A stretch of 39,077 bases of DNA from contig JAPLDN010000344.1 in NCBI GenBank assembly GCA_026391755.1, positions 1-39,077 on the forward strand. Direction: 5' to 3'. Below are positions 1 to 7,925 of the stretch, piece by piece (the stretch's first letter is position 1; each line of letters begins with the position of its first letter). Source of the stretch: Bacteroidota bacterium (lineage in GTDB: Bacteria; Bacteroidota; Bacteroidia; Bacteroidales; FEN-979). A model generated the notes under the pieces. The model had not been told where the DNA came from, searched no databases, and was given only the letters and a program-made list of their open reading frames with translations. A program made the translations under genes and the position numbers.

Positions 1-348
1 TTTTACCAGGGCCTTGTCGATTCCTATCGGCTTATCTTCCCCGGCTTTTATAATCAGACGCTCCCTCTTGTTTGTTGCTAACCTGTGATCGTTGGTAAAC
101 CGGATCTTCCCTGAAGTGGCGAAGCTGCATTCCATACAGAATTCGCATTTCCCAAGGTCAAGGCTGAAAGGCCCTGAAGTGATAGCTCCCGTGGGGCAGA
201 CAATCTCAGCCGATTTTTCTTCAGCAGGCGTAATATCGCTGCTTATCACGGGCCGGCCGCGGAACCCTTCGGGAATAACCGCCTTGCGAAGGTCTTTCAC
301 GTATTGCCGTCCGTGCTGATGAAATATTTTGAAAATACTTAAAGCCAT
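1..348 (-). CDS. HyfH/HycF-like iron-sulfur subunit of an Ehr complex (3' end beyond the window)
   Basis: This is a polyferredoxin-type subunit that in related complexes passes electrons between the small and large hydrogenase-like subunits at the inner face of the membrane. Only the first 116 codons are present; the rest lies beyond base 1. The start ATG (346-348) is 3 bases from the stop of the upstream large-subunit gene, as in a tight operon. Family members carry two CxxCxxCxxxCP motifs. Here the first three cysteines of motif I are gone (the region of residues 41-47 has none) while its last, C51 in VCPTGAI, remains. Motif II keeps C68, C71 and C74 (CEFCMEC) but lacks its fourth cysteine. 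In two-cluster ferredoxins C51+C68+C71+C74 bind one cluster and the missing four bind the other, so one complete [4Fe-4S] site is predicted. The identity rests mainly on operon position and this motif pattern. Confidence 0.8.
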   Translation of the reverse strand, partial: MALSIFKIFHQHGRQYVKDLRKAVIPEGFRGRPVISSDITPAEEKSAEIVCPTGAITSGPFSLDLGKCEFCMECSFATSGKIRFTNDHRLATNKRERLIIKAGEDKPIGIDKALVK

Positions 349-351
349 TTT

Positions 352-1857
352 TTACAGGTCATGTCCGCAATACGATAAATTAAAACTCTTGTTACATAAG
401 GGGAAATCGGAGATTTCCTGGTTCCTTACAGCCAGCGCCAACGACATCCAGTTATGGAATGAAGGGTCTTTTACCTTGTAATGAATGATCTTCCCGTCCT
501 GGTCTGTGACTGCGGAATGCATTATCTCGCCCCTCCAGCCCTCGGCCAGCGACAAGGCAAAGCTTGAATGCTGAAGTTTGAATTCATATAAAGGTTGAGC
601 CGGATCCCTTTCAAAATCATTTATACTTAGAAGACCCCTGATCAGCTGAATTGATTTCTCAACTTCCTGCTTCCTGAGCATGGCCCTGGCCCAGACATCC
701 CCCTGGTGAAGGGTTCCGGGCTCATAATCAGAATCGGTAAAGGCCTGGAAGGGATGCGACCACCTGATATCACGTTTGACCCCGCTGCTTCTGGCAGCCA
801 TTCCAACAGCACCTATCATCCCTGCCTGGCGTGCATTGATTTTTCCTATACCTTCAAAACGACTGAGGACGCTGGGGTTTGTGAACATCTCATGCGTGAT
901 CTGCCCGAATCTTTTTTCAACCTCTTCCAGGTTTGAAAGCAGGATTTTAATAAAACCTCCGCTTAAAGGATAATGGCCTCCACCTGTCCGAACGAGGCCT
1001 TTCCCGAAACGGTTCCCGCACCACGACTGGGTTGTATTGATAACGATGGTGCGCAGGGCTTCATTCACAACCTGTCCGAACTGATAGGCAATATCGGTGC
1101 AAAGTGCTGCCGTGTCGCCAATGTGGACAGCGATCCGTTCAAGCTCGAGCGCAATAATGCGTTCGCTTGGCACGACTGCAGCAGGTGTTATTCCTGCAAG
1201 GATTTCCAACAGCTGGGCATGGGCGATTGAGTGACCCACTGCGGTATCGCCTGAAATGCTCTCAGCCAATACGGCACGCTGTATTCCCGAATGCTTTTGC
1301 AGGAATAGTGATTCTATTCCCCTGTGCTGGAAACCCAGCTGAATCTCAAGGTGCAGGACTTTCTCCCCATTGCAGCAGAAGCGAAAATACCCCGGTTCGA
1401 TGATCCCTGCGTGGATGGGGCCTACGCCCACTTCATGGATGCCTTCGCCTTCGATGGAGAAGAAGGGATATCGGATATCCGATATCTGATATCTGACATC
1501 TGACATCTGATATCGTACCGGTTTCATCCAGGGATGCCCTGTGAATTTCACTCCATATTGTTCACTGATCTCTCGTTCATACAGATGAAATGAAGGATGT
1601 GAGACAGTTAGAGAATCAAGCACAGGAATGGGAGAGGATTGCTGTTCATGTGAAAGCAGTACCAGGAAATGATCACTGTCGGATGCGATGCAGCAGAAGA
1701 ACCTGAGTGCTGCGCCAAGCGGTACCGCGTGATATGTAACGCAGTGGCATCCCTCATCCGCCATCAATAAATTTATGTTATCCATGAATTCAGGATAACC
1801 GAGGAGAGGGATATCGGCGAGAGGAACAATAAAGGGGTTTGTATTAAGTATCAGCAT
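352..1857 (-). CDS. Ehr/Hyf large subunit: NuoC-like + NuoD/HycE-like fusion lacking [NiFe] ligands
   Basis: This 501-residue homologue of HycE/HyfG has an N-terminal 30-kDa (NuoC-like) domain at about residues 1-115, ending in EQYGVKFTGHP, and a NuoD/large-subunit domain from HEVGVGPIHAGIIEPG (141-156) to the end. In true [NiFe] hydrogenases an N-terminal CGxC and a C-terminal DPCxxC bind the metal centre. Here the first site reads AESISGDTAVGHS (SGDT at 202-205) and the C-terminus reads FNLSYCGHDL, so neither CxxC pair exists. H2 chemistry is therefore unlikely. The protein fits the described energy-converting hydrogenase-related (Ehr) group, whose reaction is unknown. Residues about 115-131 are encoded by a 7-bp repeat array at the junction of the two domains. 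The gene lies 116 bp after the HyfF-like gene and 3 bp before the HyfH-like gene. Confidence 0.9.
   Translation of the reverse strand: MLILNTNPFIVPLADIPLLGYPEFMDNINLLMADEGCHCVTYHAVPLGAALRFFCCIASDSDHFLVLLSHEQQSSPIPVLDSLTVSHPSFHLYEREISEQYGVKFTGHPWMKPVRYQMSDVRYQISDIRYPFFSIEGEGIHEVGVGPIHAGIIEPGYFRFCCNGEKVLHLEIQLGFQHRGIESLFLQKHSGIQRAVLAESISGDTAVGHSIAHAQLLEILAGITPAAVVPSERIIALELERIAVHIGDTAALCTDIAYQFGQVVNEALRTIVINTTQSWCGNRFGKGLVRTGGGHYPLSGGFIKILLSNLEEVEKRFGQITHEMFTNPSVLSRFEGIGKINARQAGMIGAVGMAARSSGVKRDIRWSHPFQAFTDSDYEPGTLHQGDVWARAMLRKQEVEKSIQLIRGLLSINDFERDPAQPLYEFKLQHSSFALSLAEGWRGEIMHSAVTDQDGKIIHYKVKDPSFHNWMSLALAVRNQEISDFPLCNKSFNLSYCGHDL
1467..1515. repeat. heptamer array, 7 units of GAYATCN, inside the Ehr large-subunit gene
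   Basis: Seven consecutive 7-base units occur with no phase break: four GATATCN, two GACATCT and a final GATATCG. On the minus strand they are translated in frame as part of the large subunit (RYQMSDVRYQ followed by ISDIRY), between the NuoC-like and NuoD-like domains. Each GATATC is itself a palindrome. The same unit family recurs at 34145-34207 and 36015-36189. Confidence 0.95.
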
Positions 1858-1885
1858 GAATAGCGATAATTATATTAACGAGCAT

Positions 1886-1938
1886 TTTACACAAGCCGCA
1901 TCAGGTGCAGCAAAGCGGAACCGTAGCGGCGGTGTAAA
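1886..1938. other. stem-loop in the hyfF-hyfG intercistronic gap
   Basis: The arms TTTACAC-aa-GCCGC (1886-1899) and GCGGC-g-GTGTAAA (1926-1938) are complementary over 12 base pairs with a small internal bulge, around a 26-base GC-rich loop. They sit in the only long gap (116 bp) of an otherwise tightly packed operon. There is no U-run after either arm, so this is not a standard intrinsic terminator. It could be an mRNA processing or stability element that sets a different level for the last subunits, or an interspersed repeat. The function is inferred only. Confidence 0.5.
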
Positions 1939-1973
1939 GATACGAGTGCAGACACGATCATCACGTTTTTCAA

Positions 1974-3413
1974 TCATTTCGGCAGGTTTTGAATAATATC
2001 ATTGATCAGATCCCTGAAAAAAGCCGGCTGGGAAAAACAGATAAAAATTACAAGGCCGAACAGCACAAATTGTGAAACTGTTTGCCAGGGATTTACCTTC
2101 TCATGAAGTTTGCCCGATGCAGTGCGTGGCTGTGAAAAGACAATATGTAAAACCCTTGTAAGCAGTGCATAAAGAACATAGCAAAGCAAAAGGGCGGCCA
2201 CGGCCAGGTACAGGTAATCCCCGTTTGCTACCATGGCTTTGAACAGCAGCAGTTCCGAAATAAACATCCCCGAAGGAGGGATGGCGGTTATACAAAGAAG
2301 TCCGAGCAAAAGGGCAGTTGCACCGGCAGGATAAAGATTCATGTAATTTCCCGATTCGTCAAGGTTGTAAGTACCCATGACTTTGTACGATTGCCCCATC
2401 TGGTAGAAAAGACCGGCTTTCGCAAAAGAGTGAAGAATGATATGCAGTATGGCTGCATAATATCCTATGCCGCCCATCCCAAGCGCAATAGCAACAATAC
2501 CCATATTTTCCAGGCTGGAGTAGGCCAGCATACGCTTGTTGTGCTTGGCTTTGAGCATGTAACCGGCTGAAATCAGGAGTGAGAGGAATCCTGAAAGAAG
2601 CAAGACATGGTTCATAAAAGGCAGGATGGGTGTAGCCGAAAACAGTGCGTAAATTCGGAAAATCGCAAGGAACCCAACATTCATGAGAGCAGTCGAAATA
2701 AAAGCGCTGATGGGCGGAGGAGCCACGGTATGTGCATCCACGGTCACAGTATGCATTGGAAAGAGTCCCATTTTAGTACTGTAACCCACGAGTACGAAAA
2801 CAAACGCGATCTTAAGATACAGAGGGTTGGCCATGCGGGCAATCTCAGTTATTGAAGAAAATGAAAGATGCAGCAGGCGGGCATCTCTCACTGTAAACCC
2901 CAGGAAAAGAATACCGATATATGCGAGGGCGATACCAATTGAACAAACAAAAACATATTTCCAGGTAGCTTCAAGGGCAATTGCTGTACGGTCATGGTAG
3001 ATAAGGGCAGCTACCGCAAGCGTCGTAGCTTCCACGAAGATCCAGACTGTCGTCATCCCGTTGGCGAGGTAAGCTCCCGTCATTGAAGCAATCAGGGCAA
3101 TCAGGGCCGCATGATAAATTGCATAAATTCTTGGCGGATCATTTTTTACATAAATGAATCCATGGTAAACTGTTGTAATACTTAATACAGAAAGCACCGA
3201 CTGCAGTAACAGTCCCAAGGTGTCGAATGTAAAATAATCAAGTATGGTCTCCCCCCTGTGTGTCCAGCAATAGATCGTAAACCCAATGTGAACAAGGGTA
3301 TAGAATGATGTAAGCGCCCGTGCCAGAGGTTTTGAATGGATAAGTCCAACCATCAATCCGATCACCAGGGAGATGGCGAAAAAGAGGATGAATATATTTG
3401 TAACGCTAATCAT
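1974..3413 (-). CDS. HyfF-like membrane subunit (NuoM/NuoN family) of the Ehr complex
   Basis: This 479-residue polytopic protein belongs to the Mrp/complex I antiporter family, the predicted ion-translocating modules of group 4 hydrogenase-like complexes. Visible family features include a buried Glu in WIFVEATT (about residue 130), the helix-7 segment TKMGLFPMHTVTVDAH with the conserved Lys and His followed by APPPISAFIS, and KRMLAYSSLENMG around residue 300. The following segment ALMNVGFLAIFR has Asn where NuoM has Lys, consistent with the HyfF branch. The start ATG (3411-3413) overlaps a TAG (3406-3408) in the frame of the displaced hyfE tail (ATGATTAG), a sign of former translational coupling. 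Confidence 0.88.
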   Translation of the reverse strand: MISVTNIFILFFAISLVIGLMVGLIHSKPLARALTSFYTLVHIGFTIYCWTHRGETILDYFTFDTLGLLLQSVLSVLSITTVYHGFIYVKNDPPRIYAIYHAALIALIASMTGAYLANGMTTVWIFVEATTLAVAALIYHDRTAIALEATWKYVFVCSIGIALAYIGILFLGFTVRDARLLHLSFSSITEIARMANPLYLKIAFVFVLVGYSTKMGLFPMHTVTVDAHTVAPPPISAFISTALMNVGFLAIFRIYALFSATPILPFMNHVLLLSGFLSLLISAGYMLKAKHNKRMLAYSSLENMGIVAIALGMGGIGYYAAILHIILHSFAKAGLFYQMGQSYKVMGTYNLDESGNYMNLYPAGATALLLGLLCITAIPPSGMFISELLLFKAMVANGDYLYLAVAALLLCYVLYALLTRVLHIVFSQPRTASGKLHEKVNPWQTVSQFVLFGLVIFICFSQPAFFRDLINDIIQNLPK

Positions 3414-3519
3414 CTTTCAAAATCGTTAAATCATCGGTCTGTTGCCTCAGGCGCATCACAAAGATCCCCAGTATGAGCAGGTAAATACGGCAAAGAATGA
3501 AACAATAAAGAACAGCAGG
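3406..3519 (-). pseudogene. displaced C-terminal tail of the HyfE-like gene (frame shifted)
   Basis: This is a 37-codon open stretch in the -1 frame relative to the HyfE-like gene. It lies between an in-frame TAA at 3520-3522 and a TAG at 3406-3408. Its end, LLILGIFVMRLRQQ then TDDLTILKDD, resembles HyfE C-termini (last helix, then NLTxLK-type ending), and its stop overlaps the HyfF start. It is best read as the original 3' end of hyfE, now out of frame with the 5' part. A sequencing indel or programmed frameshift cannot be excluded from sequence alone. Confidence 0.5.
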
Positions 3520-3869
3520 TTATAGGGGGTTGTATTCATTGAAAAGGAAACCACTATACTAAGCAACAGCCCCATGGTCACGAATAGCAGCGAATAGAAC
3601 GAGGGTAATGCTTTTTCGTGGACCCTTGCCACACCTGTCTTACGGATCACGGTAAATAAAAGGTAAGGTACCACGATCACTTTAAAGAGCAGGGTTTCAA
3701 TTGCAACAAAAAGTACCGTTGCCAGTGTGATCCTGTCAAGCTGCAAAAAAGATAAACCAAACAGCAGCAAGCCCTGCAGGCCAACAAGTCCTGCATATAT
3801 CCTGAACCTCTCGGTAACGCTGAGGTAGATCAGGCTGATCGCAAAGACGATGATGAGCATTGATGTCAT
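3456..3869 (-). CDS. HyfE-like membrane subunit, apparently truncated
   Basis: This 137-residue protein has about four hydrophobic helices and contains ETLLFKVIVVPYLL and KTGVARVHEKALPS, matching the N-terminal half of HyfE (FITKVLLVP...PEKAL in E. coli). HyfE is normally about 210-220 residues. Here the reading frame runs into TGA at 3456-3458, and a HyfE-like C-terminal tail continues in another frame. Even if the frames are joined, the protein would be about 154 residues. The central part that normally carries the MENG segment therefore appears deleted as well. It starts one base after the upstream stop (3871), within the operon. It may be a degrading subunit or an assembly artefact. Confidence 0.7.
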   Translation of the reverse strand: MTSMLIIVFAISLIYLSVTERFRIYAGLVGLQGLLLFGLSFLQLDRITLATVLFVAIETLLFKVIVVPYLLFTVIRKTGVARVHEKALPSFYSLLFVTMGLLLSIVVSFSMNTTPYNLLFFIVSFFAVFTCSYWGSL

Positions 3870-3870
3870 G

Positions 3871-4839
3871 TCAGCGGATGAGGTTGCGGGTTAATAGTAA
3901 TACAAGGATAAAAGCGATCAGGGCGATGGAGCTCAGGGTCACGATGAACTGCGGATTTTTAGCCAGTTTTTTCCTTGCGCGGAAGGATTCCATGAGCCCG
4001 ATGGCAGCGGCGAATGCGGCCTGTACTAGCAGGAAGATAATACCATTCAGGAGGGTTGCCATCAGGTGAACCGTTAACGGTGAACCGTGAATGGCTGCAG
4101 TCACTAAAAACCAGTCATAGTTCACCGGCATAAAGAAATTGGCAATCAGTCCGCCGTATAATACGAACTTCAGGTTTGTACCTGTTTGTATGAAGGCAAG
4201 GTCGACCCCGCTGTAATCGAGGATCATCACTTCGTGGACCATGGTGAGTTCGAGATGAGTTTTAGGGTCATCGACAGGCATCCGGCTATTCTCGATCATT
4301 GCGATCTGCACCAGGAGGTAAATTGCAATGGCGCCTGCGATGAGGGAGAATTCACCCGCAAACTGGAAATGTGAAAAGATATCCTGCATTGAGAGATGGC
4401 CGGAAAGCAATGCCAGGGTGCCGAGCAGAATGAAAAATGCAGGTTCGGTAAGCATGGAATACAGGGCTTCGCGGTTGGCTCCCATCCCTTCGAAGCTGCT
4501 TCCGGTATCGAGTGCCCCGAGAATAAAAAGGAGTTTTCCCAGCGCGAGCAGGTATGCAAAAAGGATAAAGTCGCCTTCAAATCCAAGTACGGAAGACATG
4601 CCGGGGAAAGGCAGTAGCATCAGGGCACAGCAAATGGTAGCAAGGTAAACGGCAGGGGCCAGCCTGAAGATGAAACTGGTAGCGGTGCTAAATACGCTGC
4701 TTTTCCTGAACAGAAGGATAATGTTCTTCCAAGGCTGCAATATCCCCGGGCCTTTGCGGCCGCTGGCAATGCTTTTCACCCTGAGAATGATTCCCGGGAA
4801 AAAGATTGCAGATACTATAGCCAGCAGGGTTCCTGTCAT
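3871..4839 (-). CDS. HyfC/HycD-like membrane anchor subunit (NuoH family) of the Ehr complex
   Basis: This 322-residue protein has about eight transmembrane helices. The NuoH/HyfC signature is clear at residues 187-216: ENSRMPVDDPKTHLELTM followed by VHEVMILDYSG. The family forms the membrane arm next to the catalytic subunits and links redox chemistry to ion movement. The start ATG overlaps the stop of the upstream HyfB-like gene by 4 bases (4836-4839), which indicates translational coupling. A short run of four 7-base units lies within the coding region (4066-4093). Confidence 0.9.
   Translation of the reverse strand: MTGTLLAIVSAIFFPGIILRVKSIASGRKGPGILQPWKNIILLFRKSSVFSTATSFIFRLAPAVYLATICCALMLLPFPGMSSVLGFEGDFILFAYLLALGKLLFILGALDTGSSFEGMGANREALYSMLTEPAFFILLGTLALLSGHLSMQDIFSHFQFAGEFSLIAGAIAIYLLVQIAMIENSRMPVDDPKTHLELTMVHEVMILDYSGVDLAFIQTGTNLKFVLYGGLIANFFMPVNYDWFLVTAAIHGSPLTVHLMATLLNGIIFLLVQAAFAAAIGLMESFRARKKLAKNPQFIVTLSSIALIAFILVLLLTRNLIR
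4066..4093. repeat. four-unit heptamer run (GTGAACC / GTTAACG / GTGAACC / GTGAATG)
   Basis: Four 7-base units lie inside the HyfC-like gene and encode part of IHGSPLTVHLM on the minus strand. They resemble the GAACAGT/GAATAGT units at 12251-12271. With only four units and a coding context, chance cannot be excluded. Confidence 0.45.
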
Positions 4840-6860
4840 ATCAGTTTCAGATAAAGAAGAGCAAAGATCAGGAGGATAAAAATAAAAGCATACAGCACGT
4901 AATGCCTGATATTCCCGGTTTGAAGCCGGGCCAGTTTTTTCAGTACCAGCCAGGACAGGTCGGTGAGCTTACCCAGGCTTTTGCTGAAAATATCGCTGGT
5001 TTGAATATGTATCGAACGTTTGTGCGGGAAGATATCATCGGCTGCAATGGCCCTGAATTCCTCCTTGTTTTGCAACACAGGCTGGGCCAGTTCGGAGAGG
5101 TTCCCGGCAAATGATGTCCCGGTATATTGCTGCCTTACGGTCCCTTCGGTATACCCGCAGCCCCAGGTGGGGCCGTACATTACTTCCCGGTTTTTCAGCA
5201 ATCGTAATCTTAACAAAAGAATTGCGGTTACAAGAGTTACCAGGATAAGCCCGAAAAGACTGATTTTATTTAATGCAGCGACTGGAAATATGCCTGCATG
5301 AAGAACACCCGGATGGAACTGTGTTTCAACAAGCCCGGCAATGGGAGTGATAAAGACAAGGGGCATAAGTCCGATCCCAAGTATCACAAAGGCAATCAGC
5401 AACTGGGGAAAGATCATATCCCGGGTAATAGTATCTGATTGTATATGGATGTCCTTTCTGGGGTTGCCGAGAAAACTAATGCCAAAAGCCCTTGAGAAGC
5501 TGAAAATTGCCAGTCCTCCTATCAGTGTAAGGCTGAGAATAATCAGCAGGAAGAGGATGGAAAGGTATTCGTTTCCCGCTGAAAGCCCTTTAAAAAATCC
5601 AACATAAAGAAGAAATTCCGAGATGAACCCGTTCAGGGGAGGAAGGGCGCATATAGCGGCCGAGCCGAAAAGGAACAAGCCTGCAGTGCGCGGAAGCGAA
5701 TGTACAAGCCCTCCCAGTTCTTCAATATTCCTTGTATGCGTTGCCCTGAAAACTGAGCCCGATCCATAAAAAAGAAGGGATTTGAACAGTGAATGGTTCA
5801 GGACATGGAGCAGGCTGCCGGTGAAGCCCAGGACGGTAAGAACAGGGTTATGCAACGCAACCCCGATGGATCCAAGGCCCATTCCCAGCCCGATGATCCC
5901 GATATTTTCAATTGTAGAATAGGCCAGAATCCGTTTAATGTCTTTCTGGGCTGTAGAAAATAAAATACCAAGCAATCCGGTGCCGGCCGAGACTATGAGC
6001 AGGACCAGGCCAATAGTATACCAGTCGGACTGTATTGACGTCAATACACGGAAAATGCCATAGATCCCCATTTTGATCATCACTCCCGACATCACCCCCG
6101 AAACATGGGATGGGGCAGCGGGATGCGCTTCGGGGAGCCAGGTGTGGAAAGGCATAAACCCTGCTTTAATTCCAAATCCTGCAAAGAACAGCAGGAAAAG
6201 GCCAATATTGTTGTGATTAGAAAACCAGGCTGGAAGTGCATCGAAGCTCATATTCCCGGTGCCGGCTTCAGTGATAAGGAATGCAATCAGCAGGAAAATA
6301 AAACCAATATGCATCTGGACAAGGTAATTGACCGCTGTTTTCAGGGTGGACCGTTTTTCAGCTTCAAATAATATCAGCATGAAAGATGAAACGGCCATCA
6401 GCTCCCATGCGATAAGGAATGATAGCCCGTCGCGTAATGTAAGGACTGCCAGCATGGAAAGATGAAGCCAGGTATAGCTGAAATAATGAAGTGAAAACTG
6501 GGCCGGGTTTTTTGTTTTTTCATATGCTTTGAGATAGCCCCTCGAGTAGAGCATTCCTGTAAAAACGGTGAAGTTCGTGACCAGTATGAAAAATGAACTG
6601 AGTTTATCAATGGCAAAACGTAACTCGCCAAGGTCCCCCTTGAATATCCAGGTTGAAGAAGAAAGAGAGGCTGACAGCGGGTTGCCTGAAACATTCCCGG
6701 CAATATCCACAGTACCGATAAATTGTAAAGCAGCAGGGACAGATGTTACAAGACTGATAAACAAGATCAGCGTGAGAGTATAGTAATACCGGTACTTTCC
6801 AGGGACTACCAGGATAAGAAATGAACCAAGTACTGCAGCAGGAATAAAGAATTGCTCCAT
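4836..6860 (-). CDS. HyfB-like membrane subunit (NuoL/NuoM/MrpA family) of the Ehr complex
   Basis: This 674-residue polytopic protein is the first gene of the operon as seen here. Ion-antiporter family features are the Glu in LIAWELMAVSSF (about residue 153), GIKAGFMPFHTWLPEAHPAA with the helix-7 Lys and the conserved His, IKMGIYGIFRV with the next Lys, KRILAYSTIENIGI (about 310), and HVLNHSLFKSLLFYG. The C-terminal third extends past the antiporter core and ends in a terminal helix (YVLYAFIFILLIFALLYL), as in HyfB. It probably pumps ions (H+ or Na+) powered by the peripheral redox arm. The start ATG at 6858-6860 follows an AT-rich 106-base gap. Confidence 0.9.
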   Translation of the reverse strand: MEQFFIPAAVLGSFLILVVPGKYRYYYTLTLILFISLVTSVPAALQFIGTVDIAGNVSGNPLSASLSSSTWIFKGDLGELRFAIDKLSSFFILVTNFTVFTGMLYSRGYLKAYEKTKNPAQFSLHYFSYTWLHLSMLAVLTLRDGLSFLIAWELMAVSSFMLILFEAEKRSTLKTAVNYLVQMHIGFIFLLIAFLITEAGTGNMSFDALPAWFSNHNNIGLFLLFFAGFGIKAGFMPFHTWLPEAHPAAPSHVSGVMSGVMIKMGIYGIFRVLTSIQSDWYTIGLVLLIVSAGTGLLGILFSTAQKDIKRILAYSTIENIGIIGLGMGLGSIGVALHNPVLTVLGFTGSLLHVLNHSLFKSLLFYGSGSVFRATHTRNIEELGGLVHSLPRTAGLFLFGSAAICALPPLNGFISEFLLYVGFFKGLSAGNEYLSILFLLIILSLTLIGGLAIFSFSRAFGISFLGNPRKDIHIQSDTITRDMIFPQLLIAFVILGIGLMPLVFITPIAGLVETQFHPGVLHAGIFPVAALNKISLFGLILVTLVTAILLLRLRLLKNREVMYGPTWGCGYTEGTVRQQYTGTSFAGNLSELAQPVLQNKEEFRAIAADDIFPHKRSIHIQTSDIFSKSLGKLTDLSWLVLKKLARLQTGNIRHYVLYAFIFILLIFALLYLKLI

Positions 6861-6966
6861 CGCATCTGCAAAATAACGGCATTAAGCAGTTGTGAAGTTT
6901 ATTTGATAAGAGAACTTATAAACAAGGAGGTGTGTTAAACCTGATATGCAAAGAGGCAGTTGATGT

Positions 6967-7662
6967 CTAATAATATTTATCAACCTTGGGATTTCCCTTG
7001 CTGTCATAATAAGTCCACTTCCCGCTTTTTTTCCCGTTGGTCAAATATCCGTCGAAATCCTTCAGCCCGTTTTTATGATAACCCACCACCGGCCCGGTAT
7101 AAGGAGCCCCGTCAAGGAATTTTATCGCACCGCCCTTCAATCTTGTCCAGGGTACAGGTTCCTGCGCTTTTTCCACAACTGCTTCCGGGGCGCGGGCTTC
7201 ATGAGCTTTTGCAGGTTTTGGCGTCACGGCAGCTTTCTTTTCCGGAACTGCTGCGGCAACTGCTGCTGGCGCTGGAGTCGCTGGTTTAACAGAATCAACT
7301 AAGGTTCCCTCACTTGAAAGCAGCTTGCCATATTTATATGTTTCAACAGCCTGCTGCTGTCCGTTGTCTTGATAGTAGGTCCATGTACCATCTTTGACTC
7401 CTTCTTTGTAGTTTCCTTCCATTTTCTTTTGTCCGTTTGGGTAATAAAGGACCCACAAGCCTTCACGCAAACCTTTATCAATTCTTCCTTGCATAGCGAC
7501 CTTCCCGTTATTGTAATCTACTACCTCCCCCGTGAAGGGTTTATCTTTGTTGGCAAGGTAAAAAACGCCATTACGATCCTGCAACTGGCTAAAAGTCGCA
7601 ACATCGGAAGAACAGGCATAAAGAAATATCAGAATGCCGGAAATGAGTAAAATTTTTTTCAT
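6967..7662 (-). CDS. MORN_2-repeat lipoprotein (YwqK family)
   Basis: This 231-residue predicted lipoprotein starts at the ATG at 7660-7662 because the signal peptide MKKILLISGILIFLYAC, with lipobox LYAC, begins there. An upstream in-frame ATG at 7788 would bury that signal. The mature protein has MORN_2-type repeats (NGKVAMQGRIDKGLREGLW, YPNGQKKMEGNYKEGVKDG, NGLKDFDGYLTNGKKSGKW). An Ala/Pro-rich linker at about residues 120-170 separates a front and a back repeat block. Databases often label such proteins toxin-antitoxin YwqK antitoxin, but no partner gene is present here. A periplasmic or outer-membrane-facing structural role is more plausible. It ends 106 bp upstream of the Ehr operon. Confidence 0.8.
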   Translation of the reverse strand: MKKILLISGILIFLYACSSDVATFSQLQDRNGVFYLANKDKPFTGEVVDYNNGKVAMQGRIDKGLREGLWVLYYPNGQKKMEGNYKEGVKDGTWTYYQDNGQQQAVETYKYGKLLSSEGTLVDSVKPATPAPAAVAAAVPEKKAAVTPKPAKAHEARAPEAVVEKAQEPVPWTRLKGGAIKFLDGAPYTGPVVGYHKNGLKDFDGYLTNGKKSGKWTYYDSKGNPKVDKYY

Positions 7663-7925
7663 GACAGATGTTTTTAAGTTCAAACTACGATTTTTTTTAA
7701 ACTTACCCGGATTTCGTTTTTGGCTGAAATTTAAATAGATGAAGAAATAAAGCACCAAATTAATAATTATTAATAATTCTTTCCCCATTCAAAGAAACCA
7801 AATTTTAATGAAAGATCGATTATTTTCTTGCTGATTCGGGACCTCCGAATTCATACAAAATCGCAATATGTTGAAATTAAGTCTCTTAGCACTGATGTTA
7901 TACTACGATATGCTTAATAATACAA
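7663..7925. other. intergenic region, AT-rich, no gene seen
   Basis: Together with the terminator that follows, this forms a gap of about 310 bases between the MORN lipoprotein start and the tRNA. It is AT-rich and has no convincing open reading frame, RNA gene or repeat. It presumably carries the lipoprotein promoter on the minus strand. No exact TAnnTTTG box was found there; the nearest is TAGTTTG at about 7680, which is one base short. Confidence 0.6.

Noticed and set aside
1..6860. Functional hydrogenase-4 or formate hydrogenlyase
   Set aside because: Both CxxC ligand pairs for the [NiFe] site are missing from the large subunit.
1..6860. Respiratory complex I (nuo operon)
   Set aside because: Gene order and the HyfB/HyfC/HyfE/HyfF sequence types match the hydrogenase-4 branch; there is no nuoA/J/K, and the 30-kDa and 49-kDa domains are fused.
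6967..7788. Toxin-antitoxin system at the MORN-repeat gene
   Set aside because: YwqK-type database names suggest an antitoxin, but no toxin partner is adjacent and the protein has a lipoprotein signal.
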